64,000 nucleotides of DNA from Azolla caroliniana. Taxonomy: Eukaryota > Polypodiophyta. The first letter of the stretch is position 1; each line of letters begins with the position of its first letter. Position numbers and translations under genes: made by a program. The notes beneath the pieces were generated by a model. The model was not told the DNA's origin and did no database searches. It saw only the letters and a program-made list of their open reading frames with translations. The stretch spans positions 18,228,001 to 18,292,000 of the forward strand of contig JBHGNT010000011.1 in assembly GCA_043228905.1 (NCBI GenBank), in the 5' to 3' direction. Below are positions 1 through 8,353 of this stretch, piece after piece.

Positions 1-551
1 TCCGGTATCGGTGCGCAGGCTGGTAGTGTTGGTGCTCGTTCCAGAATTTTTTCCGGCGTCGGTTGTTTTTCCTCTTCCTTTGGTGACGGAGGCCTCTCCT
101 CTTCGACTTCCGGTGTCAGAGGTCGCTCTTCCTCTACTGGTTCCGGGGGTTCCCGCGTTAGCACTTCCGGTTCCAGTGTCGGTAAGGTATCCGATCCTTC
201 GTCCTCCGGTCTGCCCGAGGTTTCGTTGCTGCTACGGTAGTTCGTGTGCACGCTGAATTCCCCTTTGGAGTCCGATTCATATGCTAAAAAGGCTTCTGCT
301 TCGCCTTCTCCGTTTGCCAACGCGTGGATAAGGGATTCGGTTTCCCGGAGGCTGCTTAGGCTGTTGTCGTCGTCCGGGTGCGATGTTTGCTGTAACCAGA
401 GGGAGTCCTCCACTACTCTCCGGATTACGTTGGAAAATGAGCGATCCGTTCTAATTTCCTGCGCCGCTTGCTGGAAAGCCTCGCGTCTCCTTTGCCTTTC
501 GGCAAGGCGTCAAGTTTGATCTGTAACCAGGTTGTGCGTTGATCTAGACAT
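1..551 (-). pseudogene. Gag-like reading frame of the third LTR element, partial, early stop
   Basis: A possible ATG at 551-549 is followed after 13 codons by an in-frame TGA (512-510). From 509 down to base 1 the frame is open for about 169 codons and continues past the edge. The predicted protein starts Arg/Gln/Glu-rich and then becomes Pro/Glu-rich with repeated EEERP-type blocks. No zinc knuckle or protease is reached within the window. Position just inside an LTR and primer site argues for gag. The early stop could be a nonsense mutation, or the true start could lie elsewhere; there is no later Met in the visible part. Confidence 0.4.
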
Positions 552-581
552 CCATCTGTGCTGTCGTTCGCTGCAAAAACA

Positions 582-597
582 GGAATCGTGGTCGCCA
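582..597 (-). other. Probable primer-binding site of the third LTR element
   Basis: On the minus strand this reads TGGCGACCACGATTCC, shortly after the presumed LTR end at 603. The first ten bases resemble the complement of a plant tRNA-Arg 3' end as I remember it; the rest does not match. Assignment to tRNA-Arg is therefore tentative. Confidence 0.4.
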
Positions 598-602
598 AAA
601 AC

Positions 603-1047
603 TGTGTTAACTCTTAGGGCCGGACAATGGCCTAACACAGGGTGTCTACGGAAGACACTTCCCCAAAGGGTGTTACGGCAACCAGATTAGACTTCAACGC
701 TTAATCCTACTTGATTAAGTTACTTATTATGATCGTCTTTCATAACACATGCGTAAGATATAACAATTAAGACAGAACGGCAATTAACACAGAGAGATAA
801 CAACGCTTAAGCTTTCATTAATTAACCGCTCCTGATTACAGTGTATCCGGGCCTTTAAATAGGTTTCCGGTCTGTATTACAAAATGGTGCCATCCACACC
901 TGTTCGGGATCGGTCCGGATCCGGAACGGCATACCGTTCCGGTCCGTCCGTCCACACTCATAGCTTAATTACAACCACATTCCTACTACTTAACTAACTC
1001 TCCGTTTCCCACTCTGAACTCCTTTGTCGGCCGGTAACATTCTTCAG
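603..1047 (-). repeat. LTR (5') of the third LTR element
   Basis: Lies between the Copia-1 LTR stub and the primer site. On the minus strand it begins TGAAGAATG or, eight bases in, TGTTACCGG, and ends GTTAACACA, so the left limit of the LTR is uncertain by a few bases. It contains a TATTTAAA box on the minus strand near 853-862. The partner LTR is outside the window, so length and identity cannot be checked. Confidence 0.5.
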
Positions 1048-1095
1048 CCGATCCGGCCGATGTTGAGCTTGTCTCTCAACACTCCCCCTCAAGCT
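1048..1095 (-). other. Copia-1 polypurine tract and 34-bp stub of its 3' LTR
   Basis: On the minus strand AGCTTGAGGGGGAG (1095-1082) is a typical plant copia polypurine tract and is followed directly by TGTTGAGAGACAAG, the same start as the 5' LTR at 20713. The match lasts 34 bases and ends at 1048, where the third element begins. Confidence 0.75.
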
Positions 1096-1183
1096 CAACT
1101 TGAGGCTCTTCGGGATCTTCACAGCACCGGTTCCTCCTGGCTTCTCGCCTCGCTCACGCTCCTCGACCTGTTCGACTCCGCGC

Positions 1184-1903
1184 TGTCGGGGTTGCTACGC
1201 CCTTGCGTGTAGAAAGGAGGAGGGACCACGGGGGTCTTGAACCGAAGAGCAAGAGAGAGAGGAGTAAGAGAGAGAGAGACCCGATTACACAGAACCGAAG
1301 ATCCGATTGCGCAGAACCGACGATTGCACAGGGACACGGCCCAACAAACAGAGATCACAAATAAACGCCGACGCAGATGGACGCAACAACGAAAGATATG
1401 TACTTATGAATGCAAGAAAATAACAGACTAAAGTATTACAACCCACGGTGGGGCACGAAATAGATACTAACGAAAACGAACAGGGCGGCGAACAGATGCC
1501 GACCCCTGTATGTCGCGACGCACAGGAAGGGAAAACAGGTCGGAGGTGCTGCAGGACGCACTCGGGGCGTTCCACGGAACAGCGCAAGCCTCCTCGAAAC
1601 CTGCACAGGTACGCGATGGAGCAGAAGACAGAGAAAGCAGGAGTGAGAGAGAAGCTCCGAAATCGGTTCGGCAGCACTTCGTCCTCTCCGCGCGAGATAT
1701 CCCACTTCTATTCTTCCTCTTTCTTTTATAGCCCGTCAAGAGGCCGTTTGGCATTAACTGCATACCAACCGAATCTACCCACCTAGGATCCTCGTATGTA
1801 CCTACTTCGCCCTTAGGTACTTCTTGGCGCGTGTGTGCGTGTAGAGCCGTTTCCCCACGCCTTGTTCCTCCGATTTCTCTTGTGGGCGGTTTTCTTCACG
1901 ACA
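1184..1903 (-). repeat. Gypsy-1 3' LTR (720 bp)
   Basis: Starts TGTCG and ends CGACA in either orientation; the sequence recurs at 7634-8353. It is the 3' LTR because the polypurine tract adjoins it at 1904. Confidence 0.93.
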
Positions 1904-1918
1904 TCCGCCCCCACCTAA
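1904..1918 (-). other. Gypsy-1 polypurine tract
   Basis: On the minus strand TTAGGTGGGGGCGGA abuts the TGTCG start of the 3' LTR, as expected for the plus-strand primer of reverse transcription. The same motif lies at 11005-11019 in Gypsy-2. Confidence 0.75.
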
Positions 1919-1975
1919 CCGCGCATCCACCGGCATGCGCCAAATTAAGTTGGCACGGAGAAAACCGGCCCGCCT

Positions 1976-4900
1976 TTACTCTTCGCCTGCCGGCCCTCCC
2001 TCGGCCTCGGATCGGTCGTCGCTGCTGTCCAGGAGAATCGGGTCGGGTTCGTCGTCGTGCCGCTTCTTGAAAGCTTTGATCCTCTTCCCGGCCACGGGTA
2101 CTGCTATTCCCGTACCGTCGAGTTCCGCCAGATGATACGTCCCGTTTTCGTTGGCGCTCTGTACCGTGTACGGCCCGAACCATCTCCGTGCGAACTTCCG
2201 CGTTGCTCGGTGCTGGTTGTCGAGGCTGCTGTCGTAGACGAGCACCCAGTCACCTTCTTCGATCTTCTTCGGTCGGAGTCGGTGCGTTCGGTCGAACCTG
2301 GCTTTGTTCTTTATCCTCGCCACTCGGATCCTTTCTGCAGCCGTCTCCACGTCCTCCGGTCTCCGTTCGAGTTGTCGTATACGCGCTGCCAACAACTCCT
2401 CCCGGCTCATCTCGTCCCTCCAGTCGACCGTCGCCCATGAGGAGATTGTTTGTTCCACCGGCATGATCGGCTTCTGGCCGAACATGAGCTCTGTCGGCAT
2501 GTACCCGGTTACCGAACTGTGCGTAGTCCGGTCGGCCCACAAAGCATAAGGTAGAAGTCGCGGCCAGTTACCGACTTGGCCTCCGCATGCCCGAACCAGC
2601 GCCTTAACGATCGGCCCGTGTCCGCGCTCCACCTTTCCATTCGCCTCCGGGTTGTACGCAGTGGTGAGCGAGAGTTTGACTCCCAGCCGATCGAACAGCT
2701 CCGCGGCTTCCTCGGCGTCCAACTCCCCCCGGTCAGCCACGATCTTCCCGACGCACCCGTACCGGCATATCACGTCCTCGATCAGGAACCGACACACGGC
2801 CGCGGTCGTCTTGTTCTGAAGGGCTCGGCCTTCCACCTGGTTCGTCAGGTCTTCCCGCGCTAGGACCAGGTACCGCATCTGTCCTACCCCCATCGGCATC
2901 GTCACTAGATCTACCATCCATTTGAAGTGGATAGTCGGAGGGTACGTAGGGCGAAGCCCATCCCGGTGTCGGACTATCGAGTGCATCTGACAACTCTCGC
3001 AAGTCGACACGAACCGATGCACGTCCCGGTACAATCCCGGCCACCAGTACTTCCCCTTCAGCTTCTCAAATGTCGCCCACGTTCCACGGTGTCCAGCCCA
3101 AGGGCTGTCGTGGTAGGCCGTCAGCAGCTCCTCCTGTTCTTCCTTCATCGCCACCACCCGGAGCGGAGCGCCGTCCCTCTTCTTCGGGTGCTTCCATAGG
3201 TAGCCATCCCGGAGAAAGAATCGATATGCTTTCTTCCGAATCCGGTTGGCCTCGTCCTTCGTCCATGACGCATCAGGCGTCATTGTCTTCAAAAACCCGT
3301 CGATCTGCAGCCACTCCCCGTCGTACTTGCTCGCGTCGAACTCGTTAAGCGCCGGAGTGCTCATCCCGTCGGTCGTTATGTATGCCGCCTCGAAGAAATC
3401 CACGCCGACTTCTTCGTCTTCCGAAACCATGCCGTCCTCGTCGTCGAACCTCGCCCTCGAAAGCATGTCGGCCATGGCGTTGTCTTTCCCGGAAATGTGT
3501 CGTATTTCCGGGTCCAGGGACTTGATGTACGCTATCCACCTGAGCATCGCCAGGTCCGGAGTCGCGCATCCGGAAACCATACCGAGGATCGGCAGGCAAT
3601 CCGTCTCGATGATCACTGCTGTCCCTATCAGGTAGTCTTTGTCGGCCTTAACCGCCGAAACAATACCCCAGAGTTCGCGTTTAACCTGGGCGTATCCTCG
3701 CTGCCGTTCACTGAGGACTTTCGCGCCGAATCGGATCGGAAACCGATTGCCGTCCTCGTCTTCCTGGTTCACGACCCATCCGATCCCGGTCGGACTGGTA
3801 TCCACCGTTATGAATACCGGGGTACCCTTCCCGTATACCGCCTTCCGGAGTGCCGGTGCCGCTGCAAGGGCCTCTTTCAGCTTCCGGACCGATTCCGCGT
3901 GCTCGTCTAGCCATTCGAACCTTCGCCCCTTTTTCAGCAACCCGTACAGTGGCTCCGCGACGTGTGCGTAATGCGGGATCCATATGTGGTAGAACGCGCA
4001 TGCCCCCAGGAATCTCCGTACTTCCGTGACCGAGCTGCAGTCGGGCTTCATCGCGGAGATGGCTTCTACCTTTGCCGGAGACGGTTTCCGGCCATACGGT
4101 CCGCACAGGTGTCCGACCACCATGATTTCCGACTGCCCGAATGCTGACTTCTCCCCCGAGAAGGTGAGTCTCGCATCCTCTAGCCTTCGCAGCACCTTCT
4201 CGCAGTCGTCGATGTGCGTCGCCACGAATCGCCGGCATCCGTCCGGCCCGATCGTCTCGTCCTTCTCTTCTACCGGGCATCCCTTGATCGGGATGTCGTC
4301 CAGAAACGGCATGGTGATGTCCGGGATACAGTCCCTCAGAACCTTGTTCATCGCATTCACCATGTGGGCCACCGAGTTGGTCCCTCCTTGCGGCAGTGTA
4401 CACATCCGAACTAGGCCGAGGGGAGTTCGCATCGTCGTAATGTCTCTGCTCTCCACGGCTAGCTGGAACTGGTCGTACCCTGAGTATAGATCCCCGACCG
4501 AGTAAATTGACCTTCCGGCGAAGGCCTCCGCGAACTCGTCTACGGTCGGTCCGATCCCTGCGTTCCGAATGGTCACTCGATTGACCGGCTGCAGGTCCTG
4601 GATGAAGCGCAACGAACCGTTTTTCTTCGGTACGGTAAACCATCGATTCGAATATGGGGCGCTCGACGGCTCGAGAATTCCCATATCAACTTTCTGCCTC
4701 AGCAGCTCCATCAACTTCGGGATGTGAGCTCTCGGAACCGGGATTGGCTTGAGATTCCATGGTACATGCAGTACCGTGAATATCACCATCGGCTCCACGA
4801 TCGTCGGGTCAACGCATCCGATTTCCTCCGGCGAGAATGCGAAGGCTTTCCCGTGCCTTCCGAGCATTCTCCGAAACCGATCTTCCTCCGCCGGCAGTAG

Positions 4901-5479
4901 GAACCCGCCCCCACCGATTTTGAGCTCTCGGAGCGTCTCGTCGGTGAAGGTGTGTCCTATGCAGGCCGGATCTCGTAGACTAGGGTCCGATGCAACCCCT
5001 TTGATTCTCGTCGCGCTGTCCTCCGGTAGGGGTGCCGCGACTGGCCTTACCTTCCGGTCCACAGTCTTGTACTTGGTGCTTACGTGGGCCGTCCGAACTG
5101 ACTCGAGCCCTCGACCGAAGTCCGCGATGACTTCGTACATCTCCTCGGAACACACCGGTATCGTCCGGTCTTCGTTAAGGCCTTCTTCGACTACCTTTCC
5201 CAGCATTCCCAAGGTGTCGTCGAATGAGACCGCCTCCACGGCTCCGTTGATTTCCTCGTCCGGGCCGAGAACTCCGCACGCTCGAAGTCTCCCCTCCGCC
5301 TTCGTCTTCTCTCGGCCGCCGATGCCGACTATCGTACACGCTCCGCTGTCGGAGAACAAAAATCCCCTACCTATGGTACAAGGTTCCTTCGGTTTTATCG
5401 TACAGGTGTGGGGTTTTCCCGGGGTGTCCGGACTGTCGCGGCCCCACGCCTTGGCAGCCCTCTCTAAAAATCCTCTCGG
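1976..5479 (-). CDS. Gypsy-1 pol: reverse transcriptase, RNase H, integrase
   Basis: The frame is open from just after a TAA at 5482-5480 to the TAA at 1978-1976 (about 1167 codons). There is no obvious ATG near its 5' end and it overlaps gag by 16 bases in the -1 frame, so expression by frameshift from gag is likely. Order: an N-terminal spacer, RT with FLDD at about residues 392-395 counted from 5479, RNase H, then integrase with an HHCC zinc domain (GHRG, CESCQ) and a D-D-E core (MVDLV, VADRG, NGKVERG). RT has extra sequence after FLDD, ending in a RRFVATH-like block, a feature I associate with fungal gypsy elements. No frame breaks are seen; 18 or so residues differ from the Gypsy-2 copy. 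Confidence 0.88.
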   Translation of the reverse strand, partial: PRGFLERAAKAWGRDSPDTPGKPHTCTIKPKEPCTIGRGFLFSDSGACTIVGIGGREKTKAEGRLRACGVLGPDEEINGAVEAVSFDDTLGMLGKVVEEGLNEDRTIPVCSEEMYEVIADFGRGLESVRTAHVSTKYKTVDRKVRPVAAPLPEDSATRIKGVASDPSLRDPACIGHTFTDETLRELKIGGGGFLLPAEEDRFRRMLGRHGKAFAFSPEEIGCVDPTIVEPMVIFTVLHVPWNLKPIPVPRAHIPKLMELLRQKVDMGILEPSSAPYSNRWFTVPKKNGSLRFIQDLQPVNRVTIRNAGIGPTVDEFAEAFAGRSIYSVGDLYSGYDQFQLAVESRDITTMRTPLGLVRMCTLPQGGTNSVAHMVNAMNKVLRDCIPDITMPFLDDIPIKGCPVEEKDETIGPDGCRRFVATHIDDCEKVLRRLEDARLTFSGEKSAFGQSEIMVVGHLCGPYGRKPSPAKVEAISAMKPDCSSVTEVRRFLGACAFYHIWIPHYAHVAEPLYGLLKKGRRFEWLDEHAESVRKLKEALAAAPALRKAVYGKGTPVFITVDTSPTGIGWVVNQEDEDGNRFPIRFGAKVLSERQRGYAQVKRELWGIVSAVKADKDYLIGTAVIIETDCLPILGMVSGCATPDLAMLRWIAYIKSLDPEIRHISGKDNAMADMLSRARFDDEDGMVSEDEEVGVDFFEAAYITTDGMSTPALNEFDASKYDGEWLQIDGFLKTMTPDASWTKDEANRIRKKAYRFFLRDGYLWKHPKKRDGAPLRVVAMKEEQEELLTAYHDSPWAGHRGTWATFEKLKGKYWWPGLYRDVHRFVSTCESCQMHSIVRHRDGLRPTYPPTIHFKWMVDLVTMPMGVGQMRYLVLAREDLTNQVEGRALQNKTTAAVCRFLIEDVICRYGCVGKIVADRGELDAEEAAELFDRLGVKLSLTTAYNPEANGKVERGHGPIVKALVRACGGQVGNWPRLLPYALWADRTTHSSVTGYMPTELMFGQKPIMPVEQTISSWATVDWRDEMSREELLAARIRQLERRPEDVETAAERIRVARIKNKARFDRTHRLRPKKIEEGDWVLVYDSSLDNQHRATRKFARRWFGPYTVQSANENGTYHLAELDGTGIAVPVAGKRIKAFKKRHDDEPDPILLDSSDDRSEAEGGPAGEE
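5464..5479 (-). promoter_or_regulatory. Gag-pol overlap, candidate -1 frameshift site
   Basis: Gag ends GAT TTT TAG (5472-5464) while the pol frame reads through the same bases as TTT TTA. Pol has no in-frame stop between 5479 and 1976. A slip by one base back on the T run at the gag stop would fuse the frames. The identical arrangement is kept in Gypsy-2. The classic seven-base slippery motif is not in the ideal register, so the mechanism is uncertain. Confidence 0.5.
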
Positions 5480-7590
5480 TTATCGGAACCGAGGGAGTCG
5501 CGGTTACGCTCGTGGTTCGGCCTAACCGTCAAAAACTGGACCGAATGGCGCCCGTCCTGGCTCTTGACCCGCGCATAGGCCGAACCGTTGTCCAGCACCT
5601 TGGTCTCCATTCGAGCCGCCGTGATGTACGGCTCTCCCAGTATGACGGGGTGCGATGACGACTCCTGCACGAAGAAGTGCTGGTCTATCTCGACATCGCC
5701 GATCTTGACCCGTACATTCGGGCAGGCCCCGTGAAGTTCCTCGGTGGCGCGCGTCGCCGCCCTTATCTTCCACCCGTGCTTGGTGTTGATCGGCCATTTG
5801 CCCTTCTTATAGAAGTCCATGGACATCAGGTTGATTTCCGATCCGTGGTCCACCAAAGCTACTACCGGTTCCTGGACATCGCCGATCTTTACCGGGGTTT
5901 CCGTGGTCGCTCGGGCCCAGTGTGGCCGCGAATAGTGGCTCTCCGCCCACTCGTCTTCCAGCGCCATGTCGTCCAGGTGCGCCGTCCGCACCTCTACCGG
6001 TCTTTCCGGTTCCTCCTCCGTCGACAGCCTCTTCCGCTTGACCAAGTCCACGATGGAGTCGTGGAACTCTTTCTTCGCGATTCCGAGCACCTCCCGTAGC
6101 GACAGCTCCACCTTGCTGTCGAGGATCCGTTCCTCCAGGACCTTTCGTAAGTCCGTGGTTCTTTCTATCTCCGTCCCCAGACGGTACCCGCCCTTCTGGG
6201 GTTTATCTTGCGTACCGGCCCCGCCGGCTTCGTCCCGTCGTGGCCCGGACCGGGTCTCGTATCGTTGTGAGGGCCCGGTCGTCCCGGGTTTCCCCACCCG
6301 CTTCTCTTCTACCAGAGCCTCGTAGTTCCGGCAAGCGGCTTCCACGAAGCCCGTCTTCTCCTCGACCGGGTCGCTCCACCCGGTCATCTCCCGTACCCGT
6401 TTCTCCGCACGGTCCGATTCCTCCCTCTTCATCCTCGTATCGGCAAGGCCTTCCAGCACCGTCGGCCAGAATCCGGCTTTGCTTCCTCTTCGGGCCTCGT
6501 TGCCCCCGACTCGAATACCGGCCGACGCCGAGTAGTGGACGGTTTCCGCATGTCGGGCCGCCGCCTCTTCCATCAACCTCTTCATTCCGCCTCGCCCGTC
6601 GTTTCGGTTTAGGGCCCTTCTCGTGTCGTTGGCGTGAACCCGGCCTTCCCATAGGTACACCACCCGGTTCCTCAGCGCCTCTGCGAAATCGCCGCAGTCT
6701 TTTCGGATGTGGCCGACCCCGTCGCACCACATGCACCTGTTCCCTGCCGCCGGCCGTCGGTCACGAGCAGGTCCTCCGCCTTCTCTGCGGGCTTGTGCGA
6801 TTTGGAGGTCTTTTATCGCCCTCGTCAGTTCCTCCAACGCAGCTCCTCCAGTCGAGCCTCTGATCACGTCGGTCGTAGCTGAACCGGATTCCAGCCACTC
6901 CCGAGTCTCTTCCCTTCGCACCGGCTGCGCCGGCTCGAGTTTCCTCGCCGCGACTGAGCCCGACCCGGTTGCTCTGTCATCCTCCCATTCTCGCCGTTTG
7001 TCGAAACGGCCGCAGGCTCTCTTGACCGCCGCCCAGTCGGCTGTCAGCCCGTCTTCGGTTTCTAGCAGGGCGCCCACGTGACTCCGATCCCTCTCGTCAA
7101 CCGATTTGACGAACAGCAGGACCCGGCTTGTATCCAGGACCATCCTGTCAAGCGCCGAAAGGCGCGCGAAGTTCTCCTCGAACTCCCGGAGGAGTGCCGA
7201 CGCGTTTCTTCCTTTCCCGGGAGACTCCACCCACTCCATGAAGCTTCGCTTCGAAAGCCGGAGCGCGTCGTCCAGTCCGTATTTTTCCAGGAGCCGACCT
7301 TCGAACTCCTCCCAGGTACGGCTCTCCGCCCGCACCTCGAGCACCTCCGCATGGATGCTCGGCATCGCCACTCGGGGAAAACCGGCAAGACGCCTGTCTT
7401 CCGGAATGTCCCGCATTAACATTTCCGCACCGTAGGACGCCAGATACTTCGTGGCATCCTTCCCATCGAACCGGCCGATCGTGCCGACGACCGCCTCAAT
7501 AGCTCTGTCGAGGGCACCGGTGCCCTCGCGCGCGTTTACAATCCGATCCACGGCCGAAGCCATGGCCTCTGCGAGATCCGACCCCCTCAT
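5464..7590 (-). CDS. Gypsy-1 gag-protease polyprotein
   Basis: The first ATG is at 7590-7588, giving 708 residues; the frame also stays open upstream with a GTG inside the primer site, which I do not take as the start. The N-terminal two fifths is a helical capsid-like region, followed by a CCHC zinc knuckle (CMWCDGVGHIRKDC, from about residue 286) that binds RNA, a charged linker, and a retropepsin-type protease with DHGSEIN at about residue 581, where His replaces the usual Thr/Ser of D-T/S-G. Keeping protease at the end of the gag ORF rather than in pol is notable. Only one residue differs from the Gypsy-2 gag. Confidence 0.88.
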   Translation of the reverse strand: MRGSDLAEAMASAVDRIVNAREGTGALDRAIEAVVGTIGRFDGKDATKYLASYGAEMLMRDIPEDRRLAGFPRVAMPSIHAEVLEVRAESRTWEEFEGRLLEKYGLDDALRLSKRSFMEWVESPGKGRNASALLREFEENFARLSALDRMVLDTSRVLLFVKSVDERDRSHVGALLETEDGLTADWAAVKRACGRFDKRREWEDDRATGSGSVAARKLEPAQPVRREETREWLESGSATTDVIRGSTGGAALEELTRAIKDLQIAQARREGGGPARDRRPAAGNRCMWCDGVGHIRKDCGDFAEALRNRVVYLWEGRVHANDTRRALNRNDGRGGMKRLMEEAAARHAETVHYSASAGIRVGGNEARRGSKAGFWPTVLEGLADTRMKREESDRAEKRVREMTGWSDPVEEKTGFVEAACRNYEALVEEKRVGKPGTTGPSQRYETRSGPRRDEAGGAGTQDKPQKGGYRLGTEIERTTDLRKVLEERILDSKVELSLREVLGIAKKEFHDSIVDLVKRKRLSTEEEPERPVEVRTAHLDDMALEDEWAESHYSRPHWARATTETPVKIGDVQEPVVALVDHGSEINLMSMDFYKKGKWPINTKHGWKIRAATRATEELHGACPNVRVKIGDVEIDQHFFVQESSSHPVILGEPYITAARMETKVLDNGSAYARVKSQDGRHSVQFLTVRPNHERNRDSLGSDNREDF

Positions 7591-7612
7591 CTTCTGCTCT
7601 TCTGCCGCCTCT

Positions 7613-7630
7613 TTCACGTCGGGTTCACCA
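7613..7630 (-). other. Gypsy-1 primer-binding site, tRNA-Trp
   Basis: On the minus strand TGGTGAACCCGACGTGAA follows the 5' LTR after three bases (TCT). Its complement equals the 3' end of plant tRNA-Trp plus CCA as I remember that tRNA, over all 18 bases. This fixes the orientation and the 5' LTR. Confidence 0.8.
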
Positions 7631-7633
7631 AGA

Positions 7634-8353
7634 TGTCGGGGTTGCTACGCCCTTGCGTGTAGAAAGGAGGAGGGACCACGGGGGTCTTGAACCGAAGAGC
7701 AAGAGAGAGAGGAGTAAGAGAGAGAGAGACCCGATTACACAGAACCGAAGATCCGATTGCGCAGAACCGACGATTGCACAGGGACACGGCCCAACAAACA
7801 GAGATCACAAATAAACGCCGACGCAGATGGACGCAACAACGAAAGATATGTACTTATGAATGCAAGAAAATAACAGACTAAAGTATTACAACCCACGGTG
7901 GGGCACGAAATAGATACTAACGAAAACGAACAGGGCGGCGAACAGATGCCGACCCCTGTATGTCGCGACGCACAGGAAGGGAAAACAGGTCGGAGGTGCT
8001 GCAGGACGCACTCGGGGCGTTCCACGGAACAGCGCAAGCCTCCTCGAAACCTGCACAGGTACGCGATGGAGCAGAAGACAGAGAAAGCAGGAGTGAGAGA
8101 GAAGCTCCGAAATCGGTTCGGCAGCACTTCGTCCTCTCCGCGCGAGATATCCCACTTCTATTCTTCCTCTTTCTTTTATAGCCCGTCAAGAGGCCGTTTG
8201 GCATTAACTGCATACCAACCGAATCTACCCACCTAGGATCCTCGTATGTACCTACTTCGCCCTTAGGTACTTCTTGGCGCGTGTGTGCGTGTAGAGCCGT
8301 TTCCCCACGCCTTGTTCCTCCGATTTCTCTTGTGGGCGGTTTTCTTCACGACA
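7634..8353 (-). repeat. Gypsy-1 5' LTR (720 bp)
   Basis: Matches 1184-1903 without a visible difference. On the minus strand it should carry U3 promoter, R and U5 and drive the element. It lies next to the primer site. Confidence 0.93.
8171..8180 (-). promoter_or_regulatory. TATA box in the Gypsy-1 5' LTR
   Basis: On the minus strand the LTR contains CTATAAAAGAAAG about 175 bases from its 5' end, a good RNA polymerase II TATA box. It implies a U3 of about 200 bases and a transcript start shortly downstream. The same box is in the 3' LTR (1721-1730). Confidence 0.55.

Larger units (their letters stand above)
1..1047 (-). mobile_element. Third LTR retroelement, 5' part only, inserted in the Copia-1 3' LTR
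   Basis: Read on the minus strand this segment runs LTR, primer-binding site, then a gag-like frame that leaves the window at base 1. Its right border is placed at 1047 because the 34 bases at 1048-1081 are identical to the terminal 34 bases of the Copia-1 5' LTR (20680-20713) and similarity stops abruptly there. This is best explained by insertion of another element into the Copia-1 3' LTR. The other end and the target duplication are outside the window, so the nesting is an inference. It is GC-richer than the host genes and differs in LTR and gag from the two Gypsy copies. Confidence 0.6.
1184..8353 (-). mobile_element. Gypsy-1: complete Ty3/gypsy-type retrotransposon
   Basis: Complete element of 7170 bp: LTRs 1184-1903 and 7634-8353, 4-bp target duplication GCGC (1180-1183 and 8354-8357), primer site complementary to tRNA-Trp, polypurine tract beside the 3' LTR, gag-protease ORF and pol ORF. 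RT-RNaseH-integrase order defines gypsy. The two LTRs show no difference in my line-by-line comparison, indicating a very recent insertion. It interrupts the 3' end of the Copia-1 internal region. No chromodomain is recognisable. RT, protease and integrase motifs recall fungal gypsy elements more than the common plant lineages. Confidence 0.92.

Noticed and set aside
1448-1786. 112-codon plus-strand frames in each Gypsy LTR (also at 7898, 10550 and 16997)
   Set aside because: They repeat only because the LTR repeats. They are antisense to the LTR promoter and lack motifs.
4749-5525. 258-codon plus-strand frame, repeated at 13850-14626
   Set aside because: It lies antisense to the Gypsy pol coding region; GC-rich codons on the coding strand make long opposite frames. 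No domain motif is seen.
7591-7617. Longer Gypsy gag start at GTG 7617
   Set aside because: The codon is inside the primer-binding site and is not ATG; the first ATG at 7590 is preferred.
7613-7630. tRNA-like sequence TTCACGTCGGGTTCACCA on the plus strand
   Set aside because: Only the 3' 18 bases of a tRNA are present, next to an LTR; this is a primer site, not a tRNA gene.
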